From: an uncultured Ruminococcus sp.
GTDB taxonomy: Bacteria > Bacillota > Clostridia > Oscillospirales > Ruminococcaceae
DNA: 6,183 nt
Assembly: GCA_946537565.1 (NCBI GenBank)
Contig: CAMNFW010000132.1
Coordinates: forward strand, 1-6,183
Direction: 5' to 3'
The translations under genes and the position numbers were made by a program. Shown one piece after another: positions 5,221-6,183 of the stretch (positions are counted from its first letter, which is position 1; each line of letters opens with the position of its first letter). Under the pieces are notes generated by a model. The model saw only the letters and a program-made list of their open reading frames with translations, was not told the origin of the DNA and ran no database searches.

Positions 5221-6183
5221 ATGCTTGCAAGCCTGACTGATATAAATAAGTTTTACAACGGCACTCAGCTGCTGAGAAATGTCTCGCTGACAATTGATGA
5301 AAATGACAAGATCGGACTTGTCGGAAATAACGGCTGCGGTAAATCTACGCTTCTGAAAATACTAACCGGATCTGTTGAGCCGGACCGCTTCACAGAAAAG
5401 GACGGGATCGTTTCGCTTGCTTCAAAAACAACTATCGGCTATCTTGAACAGATGGGCGGACTTGATTCTGAAAACACCGTCATGGAGGAAATGCAGAAGG
5501 TTTTCGAGCCGATACACCGGGCAATAGAGAGAATGCGTGAGATCGAGCTGGAGATCGAGCTGGGCGATGATTCCTCAGCCGACGAATATCAGCAGCTCAC
5601 ATCATGGGTGGAAGCTAATGACGGCTACAACACAGAAGTGAAGATACGCACTATCCTTAGCGGCATGGGATTTTCCGAGGAGGAGCTGAAAAGAAGGGTT
5701 TCCGGTTTCAGCGGCGGTGAAAAGACGAGACTGTGTATTTCAAGGCTTCTGCTGGAGGAGCCGAATCTGCTGATACTTGACGAGCCGACGAACCACCTGG
5801 ATTTCCGGACGATCATGTGGCTGGAGGATTATCTTCGCAGTTACCGTGGAGCGGTGCTGATCGTATCCCATGACCGGTATTTTCTTGACCGTCTCTGCAC
5901 GTCCATATGCGAGATAGAAAGGGGAGTTCTCCGCCGTTATAAAGGAAATTATTCAGCCTTTATACGTCAGCGGGAGGCAGATGATGTCCGCCGTGAAAAG
6001 GAGTATGAGCAGCAGCAGAAGGAAATTGCCAAAATGGAGGACTATGTTGCAAGAAATCTTGTCCGGGCATCTACAACGAAAATGGCCCAGAGCCGCCGTA
6101 AACAGCTGGACAAGCTTGACCGTATCGAAAAGCGTTTTCATGACACCAAACAGGCAAAGATCCATTTCACCTATACAACTGAA
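5221..6183 (+). CDS. ABC-F family ATPase (ribosome-associated), 3' end missing
   Basis: The first 321 codons are present; family members usually have about 500-650 residues, so the second ATPase domain is outside the window. The first domain is complete: Walker A GNNGCGKST (35-43), ABC signature FSGGEKTR (163-170), Walker B LLILDEPTNHLD (183-194) and switch histidine in SHDRYFLD (216-223). LDEPTNHLD is typical of the ABC-F class. Residues about 249-305 are a charged helical region (EYEQQQKEIAKMEDY, then MAQSRRKQLDKLDRIEK) matching the interdomain linker that, in known members, reaches toward the P-site tRNA and peptidyl-transferase centre. No membrane segment is seen, so it is a soluble translation factor rather than a transporter. 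Members either help stalled ribosomes or protect them from antibiotics; which applies cannot be told without the linker tip and C-terminus. It has its own promoter, a folded leader and a strong ribosome site. Confidence 0.93.
   Translation, partial: MLASLTDINKFYNGTQLLRNVSLTIDENDKIGLVGNNGCGKSTLLKILTGSVEPDRFTEKDGIVSLASKTTIGYLEQMGGLDSENTVMEEMQKVFEPIHRAIERMREIELEIELGDDSSADEYQQLTSWVEANDGYNTEVKIRTILSGMGFSEEELKRRVSGFSGGEKTRLCISRLLLEEPNLLILDEPTNHLDFRTIMWLEDYLRSYRGAVLIVSHDRYFLDRLCTSICEIERGVLRRYKGNYSAFIRQREADDVRREKEYEQQQKEIAKMEDYVARNLVRASTTKMAQSRRKQLDKLDRIEKRFHDTKQAKIHFTYTTE

Overview
The window looks like chromosomal DNA of a cellulosome-forming, plant-fibre-degrading Firmicute, most likely a Ruminococcus (R. 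flavefaciens / R. champanellensis type). The main reason is the large secreted enzyme in the middle, a family-11 rhamnogalacturonan lyase that ends in a type I dockerin after a short Thr/Glu-rich linker. The HTH-less, LacI-like sensor with a Cys-rich junction and the AT-rich intergenic promoters also fit gut Clostridia. The genus assignment is inference; no search was run.

Layout. Positions 1-1218 (minus strand) hold the first 406 codons of a gene that runs off the left edge. It has a sugar-binding-protein-like sensor domain with no N-terminal DNA-binding domain, then an ESCGC motif and the start of a second region. The AT-rich spacer 1219-1471 carries two divergent sigma-A-type promoters, each with a 17-nt spacer, and an imperfect AT inverted repeat between them. 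Positions 1472-4993 (plus) encode the 1173-residue lyase: signal peptide, N-terminal beta domain, eight-bladed-propeller-type PL11 catalytic domain, ricin-B-like lectin (CBM13-like), two tandem copies of a ~138-residue domain, linker and dockerin. A hairpin terminator follows at 5022-5056. A second promoter lies near 5101-5132, followed by a strongly folded leader. From 5221 to the right edge is the first 321 codons of an ABC-F ATPase, complete through its first ATPase domain and most of the interdomain linker.

How they may work together. The lyase should be secreted and docked on a cell-surface cellulosome, where it cleaves the rhamnogalacturonan-I backbone of pectin. The divergent sensor gene shares its promoter region and could sense a sugar and influence pectin use, but that link rests on position only. 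The ABC-F gene is a separate transcription unit concerned with ribosome function or antibiotic protection.

The points most worth a second look are the folded leader ahead of the ABC-F gene, the tandem domains I cannot assign to a named family, the HTH-less sensor next to a pectinase, and the sensor gene's almost exclusive use of pyrimidine-ending Ala and Thr codons. No CRISPR array, insertion sequence, tRNA or rRNA was seen.
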